Of a stretch of 53,589 nt of DNA, positions 8,658 through 16,646 are shown one piece after another. The notes beneath the pieces are model-generated. The model saw only the letters and a list, made by a program, of their open reading frames with translations, made no database searches and was not told the origin of the DNA. The position numbers and the translations under genes were made by a program. Within the stretch, counting starts at the first letter, position 1, and each line of letters begins with the position of its first letter. Source of the DNA: Hallerella sp963660435 (GTDB lineage Bacteria > Fibrobacterota > Fibrobacteria > Fibrobacterales > Fibrobacteraceae); NCBI GenBank assembly GCA_963660435.1, contig CAVKYI010000013.1, forward strand, positions 1-53,589, given 5' to 3'.

Positions 8658-8676
8658 ATGTTCCAGAGAAGAACAT
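8658..8676. promoter_or_regulatory. Perfect palindromic operator candidate upstream of the Mla operon
   Basis: The sequence reads ATGTTC-N7-GAACAT, a perfect 6-bp-arm palindrome with a 7-bp spacer. It sits 9 bp before the probable -10 element of mlaE (8686-8691), where a repressor would block polymerase. It does not match the Fibrobacter LexA box as I remember it (TGC...GCA type). The cognate regulator is unknown. Confidence 0.45.
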
Positions 8677-8685
8677 ATTCTTTTC

Positions 8686-8691
8686 TAAATT
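8686..8691 (+). promoter_or_regulatory. -10 element of the Mla operon
   Basis: TAAATT (TAAATTGG) lies nine bases before the mlaE ATG at 8701. The run GGGGG at 8692-8696 could act as a weak ribosome-binding sequence if the transcript has a short leader. No consensus -35 is seen. Confidence 0.4.
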
Positions 8692-8700
8692 GGGGGCCCG

Positions 8701-9771
8701 ATGGACAAGGAATTTACAACCTTAAGGCTTCCCCGCGAAATTTCCCCGGAAACGCTCGCGGACATCCAGAAAAGCTGTTCCCGGATTTTTTCGAACGGGA
8801 ATCTGCGCCTGGACGGCTCATCGCTTGTCCGTCTCGACTTTCTCGGCGAATCGCTTCTCGCAAGTATCGGAATCCGCGCAAGAGAGCTAGGCAGAAAGCT
8901 AGTCCTCGCCGGATTTTCTCCCGAACTGAAGAGGCAGATTTCCCAGATAACGGTCCATACGGTTCCCGAAAAGGAACCCGAAAACAGGATGGGATTCGTC
9001 GAAAGATTGGGAGATTACGGCTTTTTTCTCTTCGGCGGCCTCAAGACCTTTTTCTACCTGCTTTCCGAAAGCCTCTACTGGACCTTTTTCAAGCCTTTCG
9101 ACAAGCAGCGTCTCCCATTCCGCGGCACGGCTCTCCAGCTGCTCCGTCTCGGCAGCGAAGCCTGCGGCATCGTCTTTCTCCTTGTCTTCCTGATTGCGTT
9201 CACGCTCGCCGTCCAGAGCGCGGGCATGCTGAATGCGGTCGGCGCTGCCTCATACCTTTCTTCCGGGCTGGGATTTCTCATGTTCGCGGAAATCGGGCCG
9301 CTTCTCACCTCGATCATTCTCGCCGGGCGTTCGGGAAGTTCCATCACGGCGGAAATCGCAAGCATGACTGTCGCCGAAGAGATCAAGGCTCTTCGCACGA
9401 TGGGAATCCAGCCGGTTCAGTATCTGGTCCTTCCCAAGTTCAAGGCGATGAGCATCGCGGTGCCGCTCCTCTCTTTCTGCGCGTCCATCCTCGGATGCCT
9501 TGCGGGACTCATCGTCGCCGACATGATTTGCGAAGTCTCCCCCATCAACTACTGGTTTTCGCTAAAGGACGGCATCACGCTTCTCCTGATTGCGAAAAGC
9601 ATGATAAAGTCCCTTGTCTTCGCCTGGATAATCACGCTCGTCGCCGCCCAGAAAGGAATGAATGTCCGCGGAGGAGCCGATGCGGTCGGCAAGGCGACGA
9701 CATCCTGCGTCGTCACGTCCATTTCGGGCATTATCGTCGCTGACGCGATATTCTCCTTCATCTATTACTAG
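8701..9771 (+). CDS. mlaE: STAS-MlaE fusion, lipid ABC transporter permease
   Basis: The protein (356 residues) is the membrane component of an Mla-type ABC system that moves phospholipids between outer and inner membranes. Residues 1 to about 85 form a STAS-like domain (SSLVRLDFLGESLLASIGIRA core), which in E. coli is a separate protein, MlaB. Residues about 90-356 are the MlaE permease, with the conserved FAEIGPLLTSIILAGRSGSS block near residue 200, the EEIKALRTMGIQP coupling region, and five to six membrane helices. Fusion of STAS and permease is known in several phyla. It is the first gene of mlaE-mlaF-mlaD-auxiliary lipoprotein; the ATPase gene starts nine bases after its stop. Confidence 0.93.
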   Translation: MDKEFTTLRLPREISPETLADIQKSCSRIFSNGNLRLDGSSLVRLDFLGESLLASIGIRARELGRKLVLAGFSPELKRQISQITVHTVPEKEPENRMGFVERLGDYGFFLFGGLKTFFYLLSESLYWTFFKPFDKQRLPFRGTALQLLRLGSEACGIVFLLVFLIAFTLAVQSAGMLNAVGAASYLSSGLGFLMFAEIGPLLTSIILAGRSGSSITAEIASMTVAEEIKALRTMGIQPVQYLVLPKFKAMSIAVPLLSFCASILGCLAGLIVADMICEVSPINYWFSLKDGITLLLIAKSMIKSLVFAWIITLVAAQKGMNVRGGADAVGKATTSCVVTSISGIIVADAIFSFIYY

Positions 9772-9780
9772 CGGGCATCC

Positions 9781-10563
9781 ATGGAAGCGGTTCTCCAAGT
9801 CAGGCATTTGCGCGCAGGATACGGTCGAAGGACCATTCTGCGGAACGTTTCCTTTTCGGTCGCCCCCCGCGAAATCCGTCTGATACTCGGAGAATCGGGC
9901 TCCGGCAAATCGACGCTCCTGAACAACATCCTGAAGCTCGAACACATGAAATCCGGATCCATCTCGTACTTCGGAACGGAAATTCCGATACGCGAACCGA
10001 TTCCCGACAAAATCCGCAGGCGCACGGGCGTCCTTTTCCAGGGCGGAGCGCTCCTCACGAGCCTCACCGTCGCGCAGAACGTCGAGCTGCCCCTGCGGCG
10101 CAGCTACCCGAGCCTCTCCCAGAGAACGCTCGACGAGATAGCCGCGGACCGTCTGGAAAAAGTACACCTTCTGAACGCGTTCTACAAGTTTCCGTCCGAG
10201 CTGTCCGGCGGCATGAGAAAGCGCGCGGCGCTTGCCCGGGCAATCGCCTTTGAACCGGAGCTTCTCTTTTGCGACGAACCCTCTGCCGGTCTCGACCCGG
10301 TCACATCCCGCTCCCTGGACGAACTTCTGCTCGAATTGCGCGATACGCTGGGCGTCTCCGTCGTCGTCGTCTCGCACGAACTCGAAAGCATCCGAACCAT
10401 CTGCGACAAGTTCATCTACCTCGAACGCGGACTGGTCCTGATGGACGCCACGCTAGACGAAGGACTCCATTCCGAGATACCGTCAATCCGGGACTTCTTC
10501 GCGCGAAACTGCCGAAAAACGGTCGATAGCCGAGAACTCATCCATTTTGACTTTGAGGACTGA
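9781..10563 (+). CDS. mlaF: Mla-type ABC transporter ATPase
   Basis: This 260-residue cytoplasmic ATPase drives the MlaE permease. Walker A is GESGSGKST (about residues 39-47). The signature is LSGGMRKRAALARA (about 142-155), with the GGMRKR form typical of the Mla/Mkl subfamily. Walker B is LLFCDEPSAGLDP and the switch histidine is in VVSHE. Length is normal. The gap to the next gene is 8 bases, and all four genes run in the same direction without internal terminators. Confidence 0.95.
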   Translation: MEAVLQVRHLRAGYGRRTILRNVSFSVAPREIRLILGESGSGKSTLLNNILKLEHMKSGSISYFGTEIPIREPIPDKIRRRTGVLFQGGALLTSLTVAQNVELPLRRSYPSLSQRTLDEIAADRLEKVHLLNAFYKFPSELSGGMRKRAALARAIAFEPELLFCDEPSAGLDPVTSRSLDELLLELRDTLGVSVVVVSHELESIRTICDKFIYLERGLVLMDATLDEGLHSEIPSIRDFFARNCRKTVDSRELIHFDFED

Positions 10564-10571
10564 AAACTTTT

Positions 10572-11495
10572 ATGGATACGACAAGAACAGAACGCATTCG
10601 ACTCGGGATTTTCCTGCTAATCTGCCTCGGGGCTGCCATCGGTTTCACCATATTCATCGCCCAACAGCAACTTTCGAACAAGAAGACGCGCTACTACACG
10701 GTATTCTCCGAATCCGTCATCGGCCTTTCCATCGACGCGAAGGTCATGCTGAACGGAATCGAAGTCGGAAACGTGGCGAAAATCTATATCGACAGCACGA
10801 ACCTCGGAAACGTCGTCGTCGAATTTGACGTCCAGAGCGGAACTCCCATCAAGACCGGGACTCGCGCCCAGATGACGAACGGCATCTCGCTCACCGGCAA
10901 GAAGGAACTGGTGCTCTCCGGCGGCCAGGCGACAGAACCGGACATCCCCGAAGGCGGAAAGGTACTCGCCGGGACAAATGTCTTCACGAAAATATCCGGC
11001 AAGGCGGAAACCACGGTGGAAAACCTGAACGAGACTTTCGACAGACTGAGCAGGATCCTTTCCGAAGAAAACGCGGCGCATATCGAGAACACGCTCAGGA
11101 ACCTGGAACGGGCGAGCGCGAACACGAACCGCATCACGCAGAACGCGGAAAGGCCTCTCCGGGAAATCGAAGCGTCCGCCATGTCGCTACGCAAAATCCT
11201 TGGCGACGTCGAAAAGGCGGAACTCGCCCAGAAGCTCGAACAGAACATGCTCCTTGTCCAGGAAAAGATTCAGGAAATCGACACGAAGACAATCAACGCG
11301 GACCTGGTATCCACGCTCGAAACCATCCGCGGATTTCTGGACCGCACGGACCTTTTCCTCTACAACACGCAGGGAGACGTTTCCGAAATCCTGGACAAGC
11401 TCGACATCGTCCTATCGAATCTTTCCGAATTTTCCCTGAAAATCCGCCAGAACCCGTCCGCGCTAGTCCGTTCCGAAAAGAAATCCGGTCGTTAA
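10572..11495 (+). CDS. mlaD: MCE-domain lipid-transport protein (MlaD-like)
   Basis: The protein (307 residues) has an N-terminal membrane anchor (about residues 12-31) and an MCE domain (about 37-125: YYTVFSESVIGLSIDAKVMLNGIEVGNV... TNGISLTGKKELVLSGG). A helical, probably coiled-coil periplasmic tail follows (about 150-300). MCE proteins form hexameric rings that carry lipids across the periplasm between the permease and the outer membrane. The helical tail is longer than in E. coli MlaD (183 residues), as in needle-forming MCE proteins. It sits between the ATPase and the auxiliary lipoprotein. Confidence 0.92.
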   Translation: MDTTRTERIRLGIFLLICLGAAIGFTIFIAQQQLSNKKTRYYTVFSESVIGLSIDAKVMLNGIEVGNVAKIYIDSTNLGNVVVEFDVQSGTPIKTGTRAQMTNGISLTGKKELVLSGGQATEPDIPEGGKVLAGTNVFTKISGKAETTVENLNETFDRLSRILSEENAAHIENTLRNLERASANTNRITQNAERPLREIEASAMSLRKILGDVEKAELAQKLEQNMLLVQEKIQEIDTKTINADLVSTLETIRGFLDRTDLFLYNTQGDVSEILDKLDIVLSNLSEFSLKIRQNPSALVRSEKKSGR

Positions 11496-11510
11496 CCCCG
11501 AGGCTTTCCG

Positions 11511-12137
11511 ATGAAAAAGACTTCCCTAATCCTCACTTCGCTTTCCGCGCTGTTCCTTTTCGGCTGCGCCGGAAGTTCCGTCGAGAACCGCTACTACACG
11601 CTCGCCTGCGAAAGCGCCGCCAAGGCTTCGGGCGGCACGCCCTACAGGCTTTTCGTCCAGAAGTTTTCGATCGATCCCGCCTACAGCCAGCCGAACATCG
11701 TCTATCGGGAGTCTCCCTACGAGTTCATGTCCTACGGAAACGATTTCTGGGCAAGTTCGCCCGAGCACCAGGTGACAAACACCGTCGCAAGCGTCATGCG
11801 GGAAAGCGGACTCTTCGCGCGGGTGGAACGTCGGGCATCGGAAATTCCCGACCTGGAACTTTCCGGCTACCTGAACGCGATCGAGGAAATCGATTCGGAC
11901 TCTTCGGAAACATTCGCCCGCGTCGCCGTAGAGCTCGCGCTTCGAGACGGCAAGACGGGAAAGACCCTATGGAAACACGCCTATGACGAAAGGAAGAGAC
12001 TCGAAAGCCGGACTCCGCTCGAAGTCGCCAAGGCGTCATCCGCGCTCGTGACACGCTATGCCGAGGACGCGCTAAGGGAAATCGAGAAGATTCTAGCCGA
12101 AAAGGCGCAAGAAGTCGCGGAAACGGAAGCCCCGTGA
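11511..12137 (+). CDS. ABC-type transport auxiliary lipoprotein (PqiC-like)
   Basis: This 208-residue lipoprotein has its lipobox at LFGC (Cys19). The mature part starts NRYYTLACES and contains a VQKFSIDPAYSQPNIVYRESPYEF segment, the pattern of the ABC_trans_aux/PqiC family. These lipoproteins sit on the outer membrane and dock MCE conduits there. GAGG seven bases before the ATG supports the start. It closes the Mla operon; a 55-base gap separates it from the next lipoprotein gene. I assign the family with good confidence and the partner by position. Confidence 0.82.
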   Translation: MKKTSLILTSLSALFLFGCAGSSVENRYYTLACESAAKASGGTPYRLFVQKFSIDPAYSQPNIVYRESPYEFMSYGNDFWASSPEHQVTNTVASVMRESGLFARVERRASEIPDLELSGYLNAIEEIDSDSSETFARVAVELALRDGKTGKTLWKHAYDERKRLESRTPLEVAKASSALVTRYAEDALREIEKILAEKAQEVAETEAP

Positions 12138-12192
12138 ACCGCACGTCCTAAAAAATTCTTATTTTTCAAGGACAACTCTTTCAGGAGCGACT

Positions 12193-12621
12193 ATGAAATT
12201 TTACAAGTTCATCGCAATCGGGCTCTCCGCCCTCGCGCTCTCGGCCTGCAACAGCCGATATTCGTCATCCGTTCTCGTCGAACGCGGCGTCGAACAGTAC
12301 GAGCGCGAATACTTCGCCACCAAGGAAAGCATGGGCATCGAAAAGCGCCTCAAGGACATTTTCCTCAAAGGCTACATCGAAGAGGGCATGACCCAGGAAA
12401 TGGTGAATCTTCTCTGGGGACCGCCCGATCGCGAAATGCAGGACGGCTATGTCTGGGAATATCTCACCCGTGACGGTTCGCTTATCACGCGCCTCAAGTG
12501 GAAGACCCCCGAAGCGGTCCGCATGAAGGGCTACGAGAACGAGCTGGTTCTCGACAAGATCGAAGGCGACCGCTACGGCGGATCCGAGCCTCCCAAGGCA
12601 AGCCTCGAATCGGCCTACTAA
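12193..12621 (+). CDS. BamE/SmpA-like small lipoprotein
   Basis: This 142-residue protein has a signal peptide and lipobox LSAC (Cys19). The segment IEEGMTQEMVNLLWGPPDREMQDGYVWEY (about residues 64-92) follows the BamE/OmlA pattern of a GMT-x-x-x-V-x-x-L-x-G-x-P turn, then a strand ending in W-x-Y. BamE is an accessory of the outer-membrane barrel assembly complex, but the fold is shared by unrelated lipoproteins, so the role is open. AGGAG lies just upstream. It may be read through from the Mla operon and ends at the terminator at 12640-12668. Confidence 0.6.
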   Translation: MKFYKFIAIGLSALALSACNSRYSSSVLVERGVEQYEREYFATKESMGIEKRLKDIFLKGYIEEGMTQEMVNLLWGPPDREMQDGYVWEYLTRDGSLITRLKWKTPEAVRMKGYENELVLDKIEGDRYGGSEPPKASLESAY

Positions 12622-12639
12622 AAGCCGAGTTTCGTTTTG

Positions 12640-12668
12640 GCGTTGTCTCGCAAGGCAACGCTTTTTTT
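12640..12668 (+). terminator. Intrinsic terminator after the BamE-like gene
   Basis: Stem GCGTTG/CAACGC with a 10-base loop, followed directly by seven T. The -10 of tpiA begins two bases later. Confidence 0.85.
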
Positions 12669-12669
12669 C

Positions 12670-12675
12670 TAAATT
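12670..12675 (+). promoter_or_regulatory. -10 element of tpiA-secG
   Basis: TAAATT (TAAATTCA) lies immediately after the terminator. The distance to the tpiA ATG (12716) gives a leader of about 33 bases containing a GAAGGAG ribosome binding site, so this is a normal leadered transcript. Confidence 0.45.
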
Positions 12676-12715
12676 CAGAGCGAAATTTTCAACCCTATCG
12701 AAGGAGTTCCTCTAT

Positions 12716-13480
12716 ATGCGTCAGTACATCATTGCTGGTAACTGGAAAATGAACAAGACCGTGAGCGAAAGCGTCCAGCTCGCGAAAGATATCGTCGAAG
12801 CGGTCAAGGACGTGAAGAAGACCGAAGTCGTCATCGCCCCGACATACCTTGCCGCGGCAAAGGTCGCCGACATCATCAAGGGATCCAACGTGAAGCTCGC
12901 CGTCCAGGACATCCACTGGAAGGACCAGGGCGCCTATACCGGAAAGGTTTCCGTTGACATGGTAAAGGAAATCGGCGCGGACTACATCATCATCGGTCAC
13001 TCCGAACAGCGCCAGTATTTCCACGAAACGGAAGAGACCGTGAACCTCAAGGTCAAGAAGACCCTCGAAGCGGGCATCAAGGTCATCATCTGCATCGGCG
13101 AAACGCTCGCCCAGCGCGAAGCGGGCACACTCAAGGAAGTCCTCGGTCTCCAGATCAAGGGCGCGCTCCAGGGCGTCTCCGCGGAAGACGCGGACAAGAA
13201 CGTCGTCCTCGCCTACGAACCGGTCTGGGCTATCGGCACGGGCAAGACCGCGACCGACGAACAGGCGGAAGAAGCGCACGCCTACATCCGCTCCGTCATC
13301 CAGGAACTCTACGGCGAAAAGGTCGCCGAAGACATGCGCATCCAGTACGGCGGATCGATGAAGGGCGCAAACGCCGCAGGACTTCTCGCACAGAAGGACA
13401 TTGACGGCGGTCTCATCGGCGGTGCCGGTCTGAAGGCAAACACCTTCAAGGAAATCATCGACGCCGCGGAAGCGAAATAA
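12716..13480 (+). CDS. tpiA: Triose-phosphate isomerase
   Basis: This 254-residue glycolytic enzyme interconverts dihydroxyacetone phosphate and glyceraldehyde 3-phosphate. Conserved features are the N-terminal GNWKMNK (catalytic Asn and Lys), the HSEQRQYF block with the electrophilic His, the AYEPVWAIGTGKTAT loop with the catalytic Glu and loop 6, and the phosphate-binding IQYGGSMKG and GGLIGGAGL motifs. Length is standard. GAAGGAG upstream of the ATG supports the start. secG follows after 26 bases, a pairing seen in several phyla. Confidence 0.98.
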   Translation: MRQYIIAGNWKMNKTVSESVQLAKDIVEAVKDVKKTEVVIAPTYLAAAKVADIIKGSNVKLAVQDIHWKDQGAYTGKVSVDMVKEIGADYIIIGHSEQRQYFHETEETVNLKVKKTLEAGIKVIICIGETLAQREAGTLKEVLGLQIKGALQGVSAEDADKNVVLAYEPVWAIGTGKTATDEQAEEAHAYIRSVIQELYGEKVAEDMRIQYGGSMKGANAAGLLAQKDIDGGLIGGAGLKANTFKEIIDAAEAK

Positions 13481-13506
13481 TTTCATCACAACCTTTAGGA
13501 ATCAAT

Positions 13507-13881
13507 ATGTCAACACTTTTTTGGGTCGGAATCGTCATTCACGTTTTCCTTTGCCTGTTCCTCATCCTCCTGGTCCTCCTGCAAAACGACAAGATGGGCG
13601 GTCTCGCCGGCCTTGGCGGCATGACATCGCAATCGGCATTCTCCACGGCTGGTGCCGCGACGTTTGTCCAGAAGCTCACGCGAGTCGTCGGCGTCATCTA
13701 CCTCGTACTCGTCTTCTGCCTCGGGTACATGACCATCCAGGCCGATCGTTCGACAAAGGCAACTTCGGCCCTGAAGCAGTCCGCAGAGCAAGCGACGACG
13801 CAGACCGTTCCGCAGCTCCCGGCGACAACGATTCCTGTTGAAAATTCTCAAGAAAACCCCTTGACAAGCCCTGCACAATAA
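13507..13881 (+). CDS. secG: Protein translocase subunit SecG
   Basis: The protein (124 residues) is a small subunit of the SecYEG translocon. It has two membrane helices (about 6-26 and 55-77) separated by the family motif LQNDKMGGLAGLGGMTSQSAFSTAGA, the cytoplasmic loop of SecG. A polar Thr/Gln-rich tail follows. AGGA upstream supports the ATG. The last codons contain the -35 hexamer of the tRNA-Leu promoter, so the coding end and promoter are constrained together. Confidence 0.93.
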   Translation: MSTLFWVGIVIHVFLCLFLILLVLLQNDKMGGLAGLGGMTSQSAFSTAGAATFVQKLTRVVGVIYLVLVFCLGYMTIQADRSTKATSALKQSAEQATTQTVPQLPATTIPVENSQENPLTSPAQ

Positions 13882-13889
13882 ACTATATT
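13861..13889 (+). promoter_or_regulatory. Sigma-70 promoter of tRNA-Leu
   Basis: TTGACA (13861-13866), 17-bp spacer, TATATT (13884-13889, extended TATATTTG). The first tRNA base is 21 bases after the -10. The -35 overlaps the last codons of secG. This is the clearest consensus promoter in the window. Confidence 0.85.
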
Positions 13890-13910
13890 TGGGCTGTCAA
13901 TGATTCTAAC

Positions 13911-13994
13911 GCGGTCGTGGTGGAATTGGTAGACACGCTAGCTTGAGGTGCTAGTGCGGGCAACCGCTTGACAGTTCAAGTCTGTCCGACCGCA
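13911..13994 (+). tRNA. tRNA-Leu (GAG)
   Basis: The acceptor stem GCGGTCG/CGACCGC closes the molecule with discriminator A at 13994; CCA is not encoded. The anticodon stem CTAGC/GCTAG frames the loop TTGAGGT, giving anticodon GAG at 13945-13947, which reads CUC/CUU leucine codons. The long variable arm (GCGGG...) and the GTTCAAGTC T-arm fit a class II leucine tRNA. It has its own promoter and terminator. Confidence 0.95.
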
Positions 13995-13995
13995 T

Positions 13996-14029
13996 AAGGG
14001 TCCGGTTTCGAAAGAAGCCGGACCCTTTT
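13996..14029 (+). terminator. Intrinsic terminator after tRNA-Leu
   Basis: Stem AAGGGTCCGG/CCGGACCCTT with a short loop, ending in TTTT then G-CTTT. It begins two bases after the tRNA. Confidence 0.9.
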
Positions 14030-14143
14030 GCTTTCTCCCATCCCGATTTTCGAAAACATCTGCGGATTTCGAACAAATTAATTTCGGATTGCATGGCATT
14101 TTGAAGCCTGGATTCTTTTTAACCGCCTAGCGCCTGATTTTCC

Positions 14144-14149
14144 TATATT
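14144..14149 (+). promoter_or_regulatory. -10 element of the rluE-type gene, predicted leaderless start
   Basis: TATATT ends six bases before the GTG start at 14156, and there is no Shine-Dalgarno. The rest of 14030-14155 shows no gene. Confidence 0.45.
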
Positions 14150-14155
14150 CACGAT

Positions 14156-14710
14156 GTGTCCACCGTTCTACTCTTCAACAAGCCGTTCGGCATTCTCAGC
14201 CAGTTCACTCCCGAAGGGAACCATCCGGCATTGAACACTTTCGATTTTCCGCGCGGAATCTACCCCGCAGGAAGGCTCGACCACGACAGCGAAGGCGCGC
14301 TGCTCCTCACCGACAACGGAAAGCTCATCAAGCGACTGCTCGACCCCGAAATGCGCCATCCGCGAACATACCTGGTCCAGGTCGAAGGGGAAATTTCCCG
14401 CGAAGCGCTTCAAAAGCTCGAAAAGGGCGTCATCATCAAAGGCTACAGGACAAGGCCCTGCAAGGCAAGAATGGTCTCGCCTCCCGAGTGGCTCTGGGAA
14501 AGAAATCCGCCGATTCGGGAACGAAAGAACGTCCCGACATCCTGGATAGAAATCACTCTTGTGGAAGGCAAGAACAGGCAGGTCAGACACATGACCGCTT
14601 CGGTAGGATTCCCGACGCTCCGGCTGATCCGCATCCGCATCGGAAAACTTTCTCTCGGCGACTTGCCTCCGGGAAAATGGCGCAAGGTCGAGGAAAACGT
14701 TCTGGCCTAG
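14156..14710 (+). CDS. rluE: 23S rRNA pseudouridine synthase, RluE type
   Basis: The protein (184 residues) belongs to the RsuA/RluB/RluE group. The catalytic motif is AGRLDHDSEGALLLT (Asp near residue 44), with the RTYLVQVEG strand and the C-terminal GKNRQVRHMTASVGFPTLRLIR block. It lacks an N-terminal S4 RNA-binding domain, which together with its short length matches RluE (pseudouridine 2457 of 23S rRNA) rather than RsuA or RluB. GTG is used as the start. Its TAG stop shares the palindrome CTAG with the convergent SulP gene. Confidence 0.85.
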   Translation: MSTVLLFNKPFGILSQFTPEGNHPALNTFDFPRGIYPAGRLDHDSEGALLLTDNGKLIKRLLDPEMRHPRTYLVQVEGEISREALQKLEKGVIIKGYRTRPCKARMVSPPEWLWERNPPIRERKNVPTSWIEITLVEGKNRQVRHMTASVGFPTLRLIRIRIGKLSLGDLPPGKWRKVEENVLA

Positions 14711-16602
14711 CGGAAAAGCCTGTGGAACATTCCCTTCTTTTCGTTTTCGATTTTCGGAATGTCCTGGGCGGGAATTTCCGAAACGCTTTCGGCGATGACT
14801 TCGGTCGTTTCCTCGGCGATTTTCGCGTTCGCGTTTTGCGGAACCCACGGTTCCTGGACATTGTGTTCCCAATCGACGCTCGGAACGGTCGGACGCGCAG
14901 CGACAATCGGGAGCCCGAGAATTTCGCGGGCGCGGTTTAAGGCGGCATCGATATTCGCAAGAACGTTCTGCGCACCGATTTCTCCTAGAAGTCCCGACTT
15001 GGAAAGGGCGACGATCGGCTGGGAATGGACACCCGACAGCAAAAGTTGCGTACCCTCGGAGCGACACTTGGAGAGAAGCCCTTCGATCATCTGGATTCCC
15101 GCTGCATCGATCGACGGAACCTGCCGCATTCGAAGTATCAGGATTTTCGGGTGCGAACTGGTCATGTCCAAGGCGGCCTTGAACTTTTCGACCGCGCCAA
15201 AGAAAAGCGAGCCCATGATTTCAAAGACCGCGACACCGTGGGGAACATGGCGGCTCGCGATATTGTTCGGGTCGGCAAGTTCCTCGTCGTCTTCGTGAAG
15301 TTCTTCCGTCACGTATTCCACTTCCGCCACGTCCGACATCCGGCGAATGAAGAGTATCGCGGCAAGCAGGACGCCCACTTCGATGGCGATAGTCAGGTCC
15401 ATCACCACGGTCAGGATGAACGTCGCAAGCAAGACCGTCACGTCGCTCTTCGGCGCACCCTTGACAAGCTTCGCAAAGTTCTTGTAGCCGCACATGTTGA
15501 ACGCGACCTGGAAAAGAACCGCGGCAAGAGCCGCCATCGGAATCATTTCCGCATACTTGCCAAAGAGAAGCATGATAAGCAGAAGAATCACGGCATGGAC
15601 AAGCCCCGAGACCGGACTGACCGCGCCATTCTTGATGTTTGTCGCCGTCCGCGCAATCGCTCCTGTCGCCGGAATGCCCCCAAAGATCGGAGAGAGGATG
15701 TTCGCGATTCCCTGCCCCATCAGTTCCGTATTCGAACGGTGCCGCGTTCCCGTCATGCCGTCCGCGACGACCGCGGAAAGCAACGATTCAATCGCACCGA
15801 GAATCGCAATCGTGAGCGCGGGCTGGAAGACCTGCCGCATCATTTCCAGGCTGATGTTCGGGAGGTGTGGCGTCGGAAATCCCGTCGGAATCTGGTTCTT
15901 CGATCCAATCGTCATCACGCCGTGCGCATCGTCCCATCCGAAAATTTTAACGAGAGCGGTGGCAAGAACAATCGCAATCAGGGAACCCGGAACCTTGTTT
16001 GTCACTTTCGGCCAAAAGATGCAGACGAGGAGTGCGAAAATTCCCACAATGACCGAATAGAGATTCGTCGAGCCGATCGACTTGGCGTACAAGGCAATCT
16101 TTCCGATGGCGTCCGCGGGTTCGGAAACCCCTATCGGAAAATGCAGACCCAGAAAGTTCGGAACCTGTCCGAGCGCGATGATGATGGCGATTCCCGCGGT
16201 AAAGCCGACAGTTACCGGAAAGGGGATGAACTTGATTATTGCGCCGAGCTTTGCCACGCCGAAGATGACAAGCATGACGCCCGCCATGAGAGTCGCCGTC
16301 GCGAGGCCGTCATAGCCGTATTTCGAAACGATGCCATAGACGATGACGATGAACGCACCGGTCGGCCCGCCGATCTGGAACCGGCTACCGCCAAAAAAGG
16401 AAATCGCGAATCCCGCGATGATCGCCGTGTAAAGCCCCTTTTCCGGTCCCACGCCGCTAGCGATGGCGAAAGCGATGGCGAGCGGAAGCGCCAGGATGCC
16501 GACGATAAGGCCGGACATCAAATCCTTGGCGAGAAGCTGTTTCGAATAGCCCTTGCGGAGCTGCCTGAAGAGCTCCGGCACGTACATTTGCATCTTTGGC
16601 AT
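14707..16602 (-). CDS. SulP-family anion transporter with C-terminal STAS domain
   Basis: The protein (631 residues from ATG 16602; a TTG at 16614 is less likely) is an inner-membrane transporter of sulfate, bicarbonate or similar anions. It has 12-14 membrane segments; the SulP hallmark LMSGLIVGILALPLAIAFAIASG lies near residue 30, followed by GGSRFQIGGPTGAF. A STAS domain occupies roughly 435-550 (HGVAVFEIMGSLFFGAVEKF... PSIDAAGIQMIEGL). An extra C-terminal tail of about 80 residues (EEPWVPQNANAKIAEE-like, charged) follows. The substrate cannot be read from sequence. It is a single-gene leftward unit with a convergent neighbour sharing the stop palindrome. Confidence 0.88.
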   Translation of the reverse strand: MPKMQMYVPELFRQLRKGYSKQLLAKDLMSGLIVGILALPLAIAFAIASGVGPEKGLYTAIIAGFAISFFGGSRFQIGGPTGAFIVIVYGIVSKYGYDGLATATLMAGVMLVIFGVAKLGAIIKFIPFPVTVGFTAGIAIIIALGQVPNFLGLHFPIGVSEPADAIGKIALYAKSIGSTNLYSVIVGIFALLVCIFWPKVTNKVPGSLIAIVLATALVKIFGWDDAHGVMTIGSKNQIPTGFPTPHLPNISLEMMRQVFQPALTIAILGAIESLLSAVVADGMTGTRHRSNTELMGQGIANILSPIFGGIPATGAIARTATNIKNGAVSPVSGLVHAVILLLIMLLFGKYAEMIPMAALAAVLFQVAFNMCGYKNFAKLVKGAPKSDVTVLLATFILTVVMDLTIAIEVGVLLAAILFIRRMSDVAEVEYVTEELHEDDEELADPNNIASRHVPHGVAVFEIMGSLFFGAVEKFKAALDMTSSHPKILILRMRQVPSIDAAGIQMIEGLLSKCRSEGTQLLLSGVHSQPIVALSKSGLLGEIGAQNVLANIDAALNRAREILGLPIVAARPTVPSVDWEHNVQEPWVPQNANAKIAEETTEVIAESVSEIPAQDIPKIENEKKGMFHRLFR

Positions 16603-16646
16603 AAGTGCCGCCAAAGGTAGGAAAAACCCTCTGTGTTTTAAAGAGT

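Noticed and set aside
8658..8676. LexA/SOS box reading of the palindrome upstream of mlaE
   Set aside because: The dyad is GTTC-N7-GAAC. This differs in sequence from the Fibrobacter LexA box as I remember it and in spacing from the Bacillus type; an unnamed operator is the safer call.
9562..10377. Leftward open frame of 271 residues across mlaE/mlaF
   Set aside because: Antisense shadow of the Mla genes with no motif and no ribosome binding site.
16603..16614. TTG at 16614 as the SulP start
   Set aside because: The in-frame ATG at 16602 gives a normal N-terminus and has GGCGG at a usable distance; the TTG adds four residues without support.
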